Source of the DNA: Crambe crambe
Taxonomy: Eukaryota; Porifera; Demospongiae; Poecilosclerida; Crambeidae
Assembly: GCA_963924555.1 (NCBI GenBank)
Contig: OZ004581.1
Coordinates: forward strand, 1,302,001 to 1,366,000
Length of the DNA: 64,000 bases
Reading direction: 5' to 3'
Part shown: piece by piece, positions 11,131-23,100 of the stretch
Layout: each line of letters opens with the position of its first letter
Numbering within the stretch: position 1 is the stretch's first letter
The notes under the pieces: generated by a model
The model's database searches: none
What the model was told of the DNA's origin: nothing
Seen by the model: the letters and a program-made list of their open reading frames with translations, nothing else
Translations under genes and position numbers: made by a program

Positions 11131-11168
11131 CTACACACAAAAAAAAGACACTTGGTCATTTGATGTGT

Positions 11169-11171
<3 letters not shown>

Positions 11172-11202
<31 letters not shown>
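11172..11202 (+). repeat. Poly(G) run of 31
   Basis: Thirty-one consecutive G in an intron-like region. The paralogous position near 17467 has only six G, so the run expanded after the duplication. Assembly slippage is possible. Confidence 0.8.
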
Positions 11203-11203
<1 letters not shown>

Positions 11204-11518
11204 ATAGGTAATAGGGGGTTATCCCTTGTCCAGCAGTAATGTATATGATAATAGGATGATTACACTTGCCTGTGGTAAGACCTTACTTTCAAAGCAACTC
11301 AAGTACATGCTTGTCATTTCTTTCATAGTTGCCCTGAATCACCTCTTAGTTTATAGAGTCAGTGGATGCAACTACCTATGTAATAAGGAGATGCTGTAGC
11401 GAAAAGTCATGCACAGACTGACAGTGTTAGCTAGCTGTGAGTGTTGGTCAAGAATCTACAACAAAAACAAAAAACAAAAAAAAAAAAGAAGAGAAACACA
11501 GCCAGTGTTACTAAGTAT

Positions 11519-11833
11519 AACAAGTAAGGGAAAAAGCATTTCGTGAAATGAAAAAAAGATGTAGGGATGACCACTGCTCAAAAAAGTAAGGAAACAAGAA
11601 GGATGGAAATGGGATCAATCTTTGTTCTGTATATCCAGCCAACAATCCCTACATATACACACATTACTACACTATAATCTGAAGTTACCTGACGTATATG
11701 TAGGGATTGTTGGCTGGATATACAGAACAAAGATTGATCCCATTTCCATCCTTCTTGTTTCCTTACTTTTTTGAGCAGTGGTCATCCCTACATCTTTTTT
11801 TCATTTCACGAAATGCTTTTTCCCTTACTTGTT
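11519..11833. repeat. Perfect 139-bp inverted repeat with a 37-base loop
   Basis: The left arm 11519-11657 and right arm 11695-11833 are exact reverse complements as far as I can check base by base, with the spacer at 11658-11694. A transcript would fold into a long perfect hairpin. The arms contain ATGTAGGGAT motifs. The structure begins exactly where the sequence departs from its paralogues at 33.45 and 40.3 kb. Confidence 0.9.
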
Positions 11834-12567
11834 CCTGGTCTTTTTTCCTCTCTTTTATGGTTTTAGCTATGATTAGAGTTCATTCTTCTATGTGTATGCA
11901 GGGACAGATGAAAGAAGTTCTCCAATAGCATACCAGCCCAATCATTTATCGAGTCAAGGTGTTGTGTTGTTGAGCCATACTTGGAGGTTGAAGATGCTGA
12001 AATAGAGTCTACCGTGGTGAATATAAATCCCCGAATCGATACAGTAGTCTATCATCAGCTAGAGCTAGCTAGCTAGAGACAGCTGAGTAATTATGATTTC
12101 GAATAATTGGATATTCAAATACATGCGCATGCGTATTATAGAAAAGATGGCTTCCTAATTGAATTAGTCGAGTGCTGTGCTCCATAGTGTCTCCTTTTTC
12201 ATCGACTCTTTCGAGGATCAACGAGTAGAAAAGATCGTAGTTGGTAGAATTTGGAGTGGATTTGTCCAGAAATCATGGCTGTAGCTTGAGTGGTTCGAGA
12301 GATATGGTTGTCTAAGAATAATAATAATAGAGAAGAAGAAGAATATAGCGATTTACCTGCTTGCCGTATTTCTGAAACGGTAAGCTCCCTGGTCCTGAAA
12401 CTTGGTCTGCACATTGTAGTAGGCTCTAGTAGGCTGGATAATCATTCACAGTAGCTTTTGTTAGGTCTAAGTGGGAGAACTAGAATTTCACTTTAGTATT
12501 AGTCTATAGGCGGCGTGCGCGGCCGTCCGAGTCATCCCTACATAGAGAGTGCTACCGCACTCTCTGA
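11521..12567. mobile_element. 1,047-bp insertion, Helitron-like 3' end (candidate)
   Basis: Relative to the paralogous stretches at 33443-33470 and 40325-40350, this block is inserted between A and T of AAGTATAA/TGAATGAAATGG with no target duplication. Its right end is a 9-bp hairpin (AGAGAGTGC, loop TACC, GCACTCTCT, 12544-12565) finishing in CTGA, which fits the Helitron CTRR rule. The left end is not TC and coincides with the long inverted repeat, so the 5' end may be rearranged. The middle encodes no helicase and nothing else I recognise. Confidence 0.4.
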
Positions 12568-12641
12568 TGAATGAAATGGCCCGTGGGCTTGGACTCATAC
12601 ATGATTAATGGTCCATGTACAATACCAATTGCTATGTTCTC

Positions 12642-13275
12642 CAGGATATCTTTCTTGGATGTGTGTGCAAGCTGCCTCAGTTTGCCTGGCCTTGTGGGCC
12701 TCCATGTTGAGAGTAATGGTCAAGCCTTCTTTATTCAAACTGCTCCTCCTGAAATGGATAGTGGTGAGAAAAACATACCATACATTTCCACTGAGTGCAG
12801 GGCTCACCACCCGGAAATGATTATCTAATAGCAGTTTAAATGTATAGGAAAAAAATCCACTATAGTTGGGGAGAACCCTGTAATTATGTAGACTAATTAG
12901 ATAACTCTTCAAAAATTTTCGTGAACAGACCCACTGTACAAGAAGACGGTGGAGATATAGTATACAAAGTCAGTAAACTAATCAGTAATTTGTTGATTGC
13001 ACAAATTAAACTCTATGGCAGGGCTCACAGTAACACTCTATTATTGTCTGGACATCTAATAGCAGTTTTAAGCTATATCAGAAAATGATCGGACAAATGA
13101 AGAAATTGACATGGCAATGTCCTGTGACTGACTGTCACTGTGAGCCCTGCTGAGTGGCACACTACTTAATATGTATCTTACCTCCTTGGCTCTAATTTTG
13201 TTCTGAAAATCCTTGCTCAGCTTCTCCACCTCATCTGTCTTCTGTTCCAGAGACTTGGGTAAACTAAAATAGCAC
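12642..13275 (-). pseudogene. Coiled-coil gene, copy C (exon 5 and 6 remnants)
   Basis: Two decayed exons of the coiled-coil gene lie in order: exon 5-like at 13182-13275, still with its GTAAG donor, and exon 6-like at 12642-12748. Exon 6 has lost blocks of codons and its frame. The 5' exons are absent. The intron between them carries CAGGGCTCACAGTAACACTC words also found in copy B. Confidence 0.75.
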
Positions 13276-14160
13276 TCTGTTAAACAAAGATTTAATCAGA
13301 TTATAGTTTCTACATAGTGAGAGTCCTGTGAGTCCTGAGCAAATAATTTTAATATTAAAGTAGAGAATAAAATGCCTCAAATACTAAAGTCTATGCCCCT
13401 TGATCATTCACTATAACTGCTATAACTTTCTCAAATTTCAAATTTCTAACACCAGCAGAGAGAGGTGAACAATAGACTTATAAGAGGTTTTATATCAATG
13501 CCTCCATGAGATCACTTGTTGAGAGCCAGCGCTAAGTGATTAAAAAGTTTAAGTATGGTTGAATGTTGAGGCAACTGAGAAGAAGCAAACGTTGACTACT
13601 CAATGGTTGGTAGTCATAGAGATAGCATGCAGACCAAATAAATGTAAGCCACCTGTAAGCCACCTTTCTTACTTACTTGTGGCAGTCACCTTGGGGGTCT
13701 TGCAGTCACATACATCATTTAGTAATTATGACTTGTTCAATGGTCCAGCAAACTGAGGATGGAGGGCTTCCATCTTAACATGTGGGTTAATCAGGTGGTA
13801 AAATCAGTCCTATAGTACTTAAAAGGAAGTCCATCAAGAGCTGATAGTGCAAAGGTGGTTAATTCATAATGCGATGATTATAACAACAGCACAATGATTA
13901 TTATAAGCTAGCAGACCAATGAATTGGATATGTAATAAAAATAGCAATCTGCTCACAATGGCAAGGATCCGCTCCTCGTACTATTCCCCTGAGACTATAA
14001 AAGCATATGACCACCTCTCACACTTGCCACAGAGTGTATATGCAAAGGTACTTTTAGATCATCCTTCGTCGAAAGGTTTGTCCTCTTTTGGAGTGTTTAT
14101 CAGATGTTCCACTGCATCTCTATCACTGCACCTGGTAGATGTGACCCTCTGTGATGGCAT
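13276..14160. other. Spacer; one unassigned short frame
   Basis: No recognised gene. A plus-strand frame at 13919-14173 (ending HLVDVTLCDGIHLF) is open for 84 codons but has no homologue I know and runs into the minisatellite. I give it little weight. Confidence 0.35.
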
Positions 14161-14162
14161 CC

Positions 14163-16385
14163 ATTTGTTCTAGTCCCATACTAACACAGTGGAACCTCTC
14201 ACTGTGGACTCTCTGTACTAAGGGACACCCTCTATATCCAGGACACTTGTTCTAGTCCCATATTAACACAGTGGAACCTCTCACTGTGGACTCTCTGTAT
14301 TAAGGACACCCTCTATATCCAGGACACTTGTTCTAGTCCCATACTAACACAGTGGAACCTCTCACTGTGGACTCTCTGTATTAAGGGACACTTCTTTTCA
14401 ACGTCCAGTCTCTGATATGAATGTTGCGTCGGGTTGCCCTCAATTTTCAAAATTGATGGCTCTCGAAGATGAAAATTATGTTAAAGATGATGTAATCTTT
14501 ATTAAATGCATTGTGGATACCAGCCGGATCTTCCACCCATGAACACAGTGGAACCTCTCACTGTGGACTCTCTGTATTAAGGGACACCCTCTATATCCAG
14601 GACACTTTGTTCTAGTCTCATACTAACACAGTGGAACCTCTCACTGTGGACTCTCTGTATTAAGGACACCCTCTATATCCAGGACACTTGTTCTAGTCCC
14701 ATACTAACACAGTGGAACCTCTCACTGTGGACTCTCTGTATTAAGGGACACCCTCTATATCCAGGACACTTTGTTCTAATCCCATACTAACACAGTGGAA
14801 CCTCTCACTGTGGACTCTCTGTATTAAGGACACCCTCCATATCCAGGACACTTGTTCTAGTCCCATACTAACACAGTGGAACCTCTCACTGTGGACTCTC
14901 TGTATTAAGGGACACCCTCTATATCCAGGAAACTTGTTCTAGTCCCATACTAACACAGTGGAACCTCTCACTGTGGACTCTCTGTATTAAGGGACACCCT
15001 CTATACCCAGGACAAGTCCCATACTAACACAGTGGAACCTCTCACTGTGGACTCTCTGTATTAAGGGACACCCTCTATATCCAGGACACTTGTTCTAGTC
15101 CCATACTAACACAGTGGGACCTCTCACTGTGGACTCTCTGTATTAAGGACACCCTCTATATCCAGGACACTGGTTCTAGTCCCATATTAACACAGTGGAA
15201 CCTCTCACTGTGGACTCTCTGTATTAAGGACACCCTCTATATCCAGGACACTTGTTCTAGTCCCATACTAACACAGTGGAACCTCTCACTGTGGACTCTC
15301 TGTATTAAGGGACACCCTCTATATCCAGGACACTGGTTCTAGTCCCATACTAACACAGTGGGACCTCTCACTGTGGACTCTCTGTATTAAGGGACACCCT
15401 CTATATCCAGGACACTTGTTCTAGTCCCATACTAACACAGTGGAACCTCTCACTGTGGACTCTCTGTATTAAGGGACACTTCTTTTCAACGTCCAGTCTC
15501 TGATATGAATGTTGTGTCGGGTTGCCCTCAATTTTCAAAATTGATGGCTCGAAGATGAAAATTATGTTAAAGATGATGTAATCTTTATTAAATGCATTGT
15601 GGATACCAGCCAGATCTTCCACCCATGAACACAGTGGAACCTCTCACTGTGGACTCTCTGTATTAAGGGACACCCTCTATATCCAGGACACTTGTTCTAG
15701 TCCCATACTAACACAGTGGGACCTCTCACTGTGGACTCTCTGTATTAAGGACACCCTCTATATCCAGGACACTGGTTCTAGTCCCATATTAACACAGTGG
15801 AACCTCTCACTGTGGACTCTCTGTATTAAGGACACCCTCTATATCCAGGACACTTGTTCTAGTCCCATACTAACACAGTGGAACCTCTCACTGTGGACTC
15901 TCTGTATTAAGGGACACCCTCTATATCCAGGACACTGGTTCTAGTCCCATACTAACACAGTGGAACCTCTCACTGTGGACTCTCTGTATTAAGGGACACC
16001 CTCTATATCCAGGACACTTGTTCTAGTCCCATACTAACACAGTGGAACCTCTCACTGTGGACTCTCTGTATTAAGGGACACTTCTTTTCAACGTCCAGTC
16101 TCTGATATGAATGTTGCGTCGGGTTGCCCTCAATTTTCAAAATTGACGGCTCTCGAAGATGAAAATTATGTTAAAGATGATGTAATCTTTATTAAATGCA
16201 TTGTGGATACCAGCCGGATCTTCCACCCATGAACACAGTGGAACCTCTCACTGTGGACTCTCTGTATTAAGGGACACCCTCTATATCCAGGACACTGGTT
16301 CTAGTCCCATACTAACACAGTGGAACCTCTCACTGTGGACTCTCTGTATTAAGGACACCATACTAACACCGTGGAACCTGTACCA
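14163..16385. repeat. Minisatellite, about 23 units of about 80 bp with three inserted spacers
   Basis: The unit contains ACACAGTGGAACCTCTCACT, then GTGGACTCTCTGTATTAAGG, CACCCTCTATATCCAGG and TTCTAGTCCCATACTAAC. I count 23 occurrences of CTCACTGTGG. After units 3, 15 and 21 the tail is replaced by the same spacer of about 150 bases (near 14396-14540, 15476-15625 and 16081-16230), which gives a higher-order pattern. Units are nearly identical, so the array is young or homogenised. The opening GTGGAACCTCT resembles the end of the dispersed repeat at 38505-38642. Confidence 0.95.
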
Positions 16386-17103
16386 TGGCTGATCTTTCTG
16401 ACTGGAATGCCATGAATAATTAATGAAAATCATTAACCCTACATAAGGTTTCCAAAAATGGTTGTGTAAACAAGTAAACGACTTACCTTTGAAAAACTCC
16501 TGGGTGTCCAGAGTCCACAGAGAACAAGTGTTCATGCTATCATCTGGCCTAGTGGTGTGTTGATTCTGGTGATTCTGGTTGTCATTCTTTACTTTGTGAG
16601 TCTCAGAATGGGATCTACTGAAAATTTACCAACAGTGGTGTAATTCAAGGAGAAATGGGAGGTGGTAATTGTCCCATTGCAAATGAGGTTAATGAGGTCA
16701 TAAGCAATAGTCTTAGAATTAATAATACTAGAGTGTATGTATGTACCTGATTTTCAGTGATGATGCCACCCACTCCTTAGCTTATCGTAGTCACTGAAGA
16801 ACTCGGTGGTCCTGATTCCTTTGTGGAGAGTGCTGTTGCTTTGCAAGCTAAGATATGACAATATGTTTGAGAATACATAAAGTTGTGAATTAATTTTTAG
16901 AACTGGATATAACTTACCAACATGTATGGTACTACTTATTCCCAAACATACCTTGATGATAGCTGCTAAGCAGTGTATTGAAATTGCAGGAGAGAGAAAA
17001 ATTATTATAAATAACTACATTATGAGCAAAATCTGTACTGTTGACTCTAACAACATCCAGTTATAATGTCAGTATTATATAATGGTTCTTTAGTCACTAT
17101 AGT
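16386..17103 (-). pseudogene. EF-hand exon remnants before the last exon
   Basis: At about 16747-16825 the minus strand carries a decayed copy of the EF-hand exon seen at 29455-29560 (EFFSDYDKLRSG), with a disrupted end. At about 16484-16530 a short frame DTQEFFKG runs into a GTAAG donor. The rest is intron-like. Confidence 0.5.
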
Positions 17104-20100
17104 TCAGTTTATTAGAGGGGTAGGATCGGTCCACTTTTTAAGGGCATACTCCTCACAGAGATGGCAAAATGCAATGTAGTTTATGTCATTTCGACCGCCA
17201 ACTTTCAATTCAAACTTGCGGAAGATGACCTCAAACTCATGAGCAGTGACCTGTGCACTCAGTTCCAACTCACTCAAAACTCGATGGAACTAGACACAAA
17301 AAGGAACCTTTAATAACAGACACTCCAAACAAGATATAATTAATTCTAGCTAAGGATTGGTCGCCACACAAAAACTAAGAATAAAAAATTAACAAGACAG
17401 AGATGATGCAGTCGCAAAAGTAACTAGTGTTTAAGTGTGAGGGAGATTGGCCATTTGATGTATATAGGGGGGTATAGGTGATAGGGGGTTATCCCTACAC
17501 TGTCACATCTCTTGTTCTTGATTTGAAAAATTAATGTGTTGTACACAATATTAGGCAGTGAAGAACCTAAGTCTTACTACAGGTAGAAGAAGTGGTACCA
17601 TCTTCATCATCTACTCGTAATCTTCATGATTTCCCTGACTGCAGCTAGTTTGCTTAGTCATTATTTATAAATGCGATCTATCCAAAATGGGTGTGGTTGG
17701 GTGTGGCCAGATAATTTTTCGCACGGAAGCGCGCGAATCTTTTGGAATCCCCCTCTCAAAACTTCTGGGTATGGGCCTGTGTTGACAGTCCCACAGATTT
17801 ATGAATACCATTATTCATAGGTAACTTGTGCACTTGTGAATTGTCAATGAATATCGTGTTATAGCTAGAATGCATAAACATTACCATATATAATACAGGC
17901 CCATACCCAGAATTTTTGAGAGGGGGGTTCCAAAAATTTGTGTGCTTGTGTGCAGAAAATTTTTTGCCTGGCCATGCCCACTTTTGCCTGGCCATGCCCA
18001 CTTTTGCCTTACCATGCATTTCTAAGTTAACTAGCAGCTGCATAGTAAATCATGAAGATTATGTGTAGATGGTATGTGTACAGTAAGCTGAACTTAGCAG
18101 AACTAATAGCTTTAGGCACCAATAACTGTTTTAAGGGGGTTAGATTGAACCCCCGAAACCCCAAACCCCTGGGTACGGGCCTGCTATTCACCAATTCTCT
18201 GTATTATAATATACACATTATAGCTAATATAAATCTATATGATCAAATTCATTACATCATGACTATAGCACAATGATTACATTTCAGTTGCCCATATATG
18301 TAGTGTACACTGTGTAGATTGGATTATGCAACTAAACTCATTTTCATAGAACCTTTGCACTCCATTTATTGCCTTGCATACCAAGGCATCAGAAATCAAG
18401 TCCTGTTAGCTAGCTTATGATTTTAGTTATACAAGGTCCTGTGAATTCTAATTTGATGAGAGCTTTCTACATCTTTCAAGCATGTAGTCACTTGACAATT
18501 TAACATAGTACAACAAAATCTGCTATTAATTCCCATACCTCTCAAAGTAGGGATTTACTATGATATTGCAACACACTACAGTGTATGACGAGTAACATTG
18601 AGTTTACAGCATGCATGGATCAATCATAATAGCCTGATATGATAATCTCACCTGTTATGTAAGACCTCCATACCACAGAGATCAAGGGCACAAGAGAAAG
18701 CAATAAGAGAGATACATCCACATTGTAGCCTGCATGGGGAGATAATGGTACTGTACTGGTAAAGGCATGTGCTAACTACGATGGTACATGACCGGTAAGG
18801 TTTTCAAGGAAGTTGGTTGCTAGTCTAGTAGTTAAGAATGCGAAAGGATAAGGCTGCTGGAGGATCAGATAATAATAATAACAGCTGATCTACTTGAGAT
18901 ACAGGATATTGTTTACTTTGAGCTGCCAGGGTGAATCCCACAGAATATTACTTAGTGGCTTATTTTAACAGTCACACGATAGCTATAGCTACACACTTCG
19001 AAGTATTTGTATATATATTTGTACATCTGTGGTGTGCACAGCACAGTACACTTTGTTTTACAGTGGACTTCCAATTATTTTGATGGTACAAGCATAATAA
19101 TTATTATTGGACAGTGTGTATATAATACTGTACCTTGCTTTTAATCTTGTCAAGCACTTCATTGATAGTGGCAGAATATGATGGAATGAAGTCATCAACC
19201 TAAAAATATTATGAGGTGTATTAGGACTTAGCAGAACAAGAAGTCTCTGAAGACGTTGTCATGCTACTGGACAGTTTGGTGTGGGCTACAAGCAACTTCT
19301 GAACCTAAATTGAAAGATTATCATCACAGTGGCCAAGAAAAAAAGGGCCATTTCATACCTTTTGTTCCAAGTTCTCTCCAGGATTAGCGAGTTAACCTCC
19401 AGCCCCACAGTGCACTTAATTTTATACTATGTAATACAGTATAAAAAGTGTTCGTTTAATGGTCATAATTTTGTGGCTGGGGGGAACTTGTGTAGAGACA
19501 TAAGCACACTCTTTCTTCCTGACCACACTCTACATCACACTCTACCAGGCAGAGAGGTAAACACTCCATGCACACATAATATCATACCCACCTGTCAAAA
19601 TCTAGGTAGAGCAAGTGATCCTTTCTTCAAACTGATAGAGGACATTGGCCAGACACTTCTGGTCATTCATAGACATCTCTGTGAAGTCCACTGCACCAGT
19701 ATGCGGGTACAGGTTCTAGAACACTCACGGCAGAGACACACACTGGATTGGAATGCAATATGATGGAGATGATATTAGTGGTACAAGCTAAAGTTTATTG
19801 GTGAGGTCTGACTATACCCTTAACACCCATTCATAATTACATACCAAGTAGAAAAAAGGAAAGAAAAAAGAGAGGATCATTGATAACCAAAATGCTTGTG
19901 TCTCTCATCATTATTGGTCAGGCCTGAGGCCTGTGGCACCTCCTATGCCCTTACGTGTGTGTTTATTGTGTAAAAGGATCAGGATTTTGTGGTAAACCAG
20001 AGCCATGTACTGGATATGTCCACTCCACTAATGACCATGTCAAAGAATGTAACCAATATATTCTGTAAGAGGCAAGTAAGCAAGAGATGTGACTCACAGC

Positions 20101-23100
20101 TTCTAGCAGAATGGGTTGACAGCACTCAAAAATATCTTCGATTATGATGCATATAGCTACACAGCGAAAAAACTACAACTTATAACAGGTCTGGACTGCC
20201 CCACATACCAGTTATGACCTGTACACAGGTCTGTAACGGGTCAGTAAAATCTACAAAGTGCAATTCAAATATCTGAGCATGTGCAGAATGGTGTAACAAG
20301 ATTCATAACTCTGTCCTATGGACACAGACAGCTAAATGACATTAGCTTCCATATATGGAAACTAACACCAATTCCAGCTTGAGTAAAGAGCAGTGTAAAC
20401 TTGTGGCTTAAAACACAAGGAGATTGATTACTCTATGCTGCCGAATTGGGTCTTTTAAACTATGTCCGTATTGTGTACAAATACCTTTGGTGTGCACAGC
20501 ACAGCACAGCACACTTTTGTTTCAAGTGTGAAAGATTGCTCGTAGGCTTGTAAGTCAAGAGTGACTTCCGATTGCAAACAAAAGCCATGGAAATACAAGA
20601 TTCCATTAGGTCAGAGTACTACTTCCCTGTCTGATAGTGAGTATGTGCACACCCCCTTAGACCCAGACAATGATACATACAGACTGGACTGTGTGTATGC
20701 TGTACCTTGCTTTTAATCTTGTCTAGCACTTCTTCAATAGAGACAGAATATGATGGAACGAAGTCATCAACCTAAAATATGAGGTGTTACCACATTAGAT
20801 AAATAAAACCACAGAATTAACTCTAAGATAATAATTAGCAATGCTGCTCAACCAGCCACAGATGATAATTAGCACCACTATACTCAACCAGAAGCCAGCC
20901 TGACCTAACCTACTAGTATGCTCTCTGATACTCCTCACCACACAGTAAATATATAATTATGTTAAATTAACAAACTTTTGCTGTTAAATATAACAAAGAA
21001 TACCAGAAATGCATTTCTGTGCACTACTAGTATGCTCTCTAAAGCTTTGTAGTACCAAATCTAAATATATTATACTCCCCATCAGCCTGACTGGAAATAA
21101 CACTCACTAATAAAGTAACTCACCTTTTCTCTTTTCCATAATTTGTGTCATTCTTGTTCTAAACTTATTTTCCTGCCTTTCTGGAGGTTGTAGCTCCTCC
21201 AGAAACTGGAGATAGTTGAATCCCTTGTTGTCCATGAAACGGACTTCTATGAGAGCTATTTCCCGTTCCGTGGCCACCAGTCCCAGTGAGAGTAAACATT
21301 GTCTATACTGATGGGGAGTCACATAACCAATGTGATGCCCGAACAGAAATATACAGAATGGTTATGTATTACTAAAGATGAGTATAATGTGTCAGTGATT
21401 TTCAGTATGCCAGAAGTAGCTTTTGTTCAGCAAAGAAAATTTCTTACGTGGGGAAAAAGGATTATTTCTGGAGAGTCTGGAAGTTTAAGTTGTCTAAATT
21501 TAGGACATGCTCAACCACTAATGATCATCACAGGGGCGGATCCAGGATTTTGAAAGGGGTATTTTTTTTTTTTTTTACTACACCCTTTTGTGCCCACTCA
21601 AAAAGATACTTAGTATTATGAGTTGATAGTGGCATTCTTCTGGGGTACATAAGTATTAGCAAAATGTTTGAACAAGAGAGTTTTTAATCTTGTGGCATGC
21701 TGTTAGATATGCAAACATCCCATGCTAATACAACCATTGTGGCAAACCATTGTGGCATGCTGTTAAATATACAAACATGCACTAATATGCATTGTGCCTG
21801 AGGGCGGCCAATGCTGCAATAACAAAGTCTAGAAAACCAGTTAGTAGGGGTAGTTCGTTCGAATATTTCCTAGATCCACCACTGGCATCAAGACAAACAG
21901 AAAGATAACCAAATTGGGCTACTGCACATGGTGCAATACAGGTTCTGAAAGCCTCCATAGCAGACTAAGAATTGACTTGTCCCTCAGGCCAAATTTCTCC
22001 CACTAATTACACCCACCTGTCAAAATCCTGGAAGATAGGTAGAGCAAGGATCCTTCTCGTGTAGTCCACAGCACCAGCACACAGAGCAGGGAGGGGCACA
22101 ATACTCACAGCAGAGACACACACTGCATTGGAAAAATGCAACAACTGATTTTATGTGACCTAATACTGACAGACGTGTGTACTCATGGGACTATTCACCC
22201 AGACATCCCTGCTAAGAGCGGTTTTAGCAGTGAAGGAAATCCTAATAACTATAATAACTATCTAGCTAGCCCTCCCTGCTAAGGGAATCGCAGCTACTTA
22301 CTGAGCATGTGCGTGGCGCTTTATGATTATTTCCGGTGCGTGCTAATTAACATACAGCGGTTTTCCAAAACCTTGCAACAGGAAAGTGGAAAGCGGAAGT
22401 GATTGGAGCGAATTGGTTGGTCAGATTGCTCATATTGGTCATGTGACTGAGTTGCAAGATTTCGTTTTATATAAAGCGCAGTCTCTGATCTAGCTACTCA
22501 AAAACTGAATTCACAAGAAGCACCTACTAGTCCTACTTAGCTACCAATACCGAAGAATGTCCGAATTCTATTCATACCAAGCAACAGTGGAGGAGAAATT
22601 CATGCACTCAGTCGAAGAGCGAGGATCTCTAGGCCGCGCCGAGCAAGAGATGGTAGTCCAGTCGCGATCCAGCAGGGGAGATCCACAAAGGCCTGGAGTA
22701 AGTAGCGAGATCCCCCAAAGAGAAAGCTGCCAGCCAACTCCAGATACTAGCAAGCTCGTATTGGTTGCAAATTTTCCTTCGAACTTTTTACAAAGAGAAC
22801 GCCAGAGAAGTAGCAAGATCCCCCAAAGAGAAAGCTGTCAGCCAACTCCAGCTACTAGCAAGCTCGTATTGGTTGCAAATTTCGTTTCGAACTTTTTGCA
22901 AAGAGCACGGGTGCATCGAGATGAGCTGGTAACTGGGCGATCGAGAAGTGCCAGTTTACTCTCCGAAATTGCAGCAGCAGTTGAAAGATTGGAGCGGCAC
23001 AGGATAGAAGAAAATCCAGATGCTCCCTTTCTCATCATTTGATGTATCACAACTATTTACCATCTGTTTGTCCACCCATGTATTATTTATCAATTAAAAA

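Noticed and set aside
14163-16385. Regular repeats with spacers, as in a CRISPR array
   Set aside because: Units are about 80 bp and contiguous, the spacers are identical to each other, and the window is eukaryotic.
15597-16392. Open frames inside the 80-bp minisatellite (repeats of LSLWTLCIKDTLYIQD)
   Set aside because: They follow the repeat unit, shift frame between units and have no gene context.
19329-19763. A 144-codon plus-strand frame
   Set aside because: It is largely antisense to decayed EF-hand-gene exon sequence, with no domain or splice logic.
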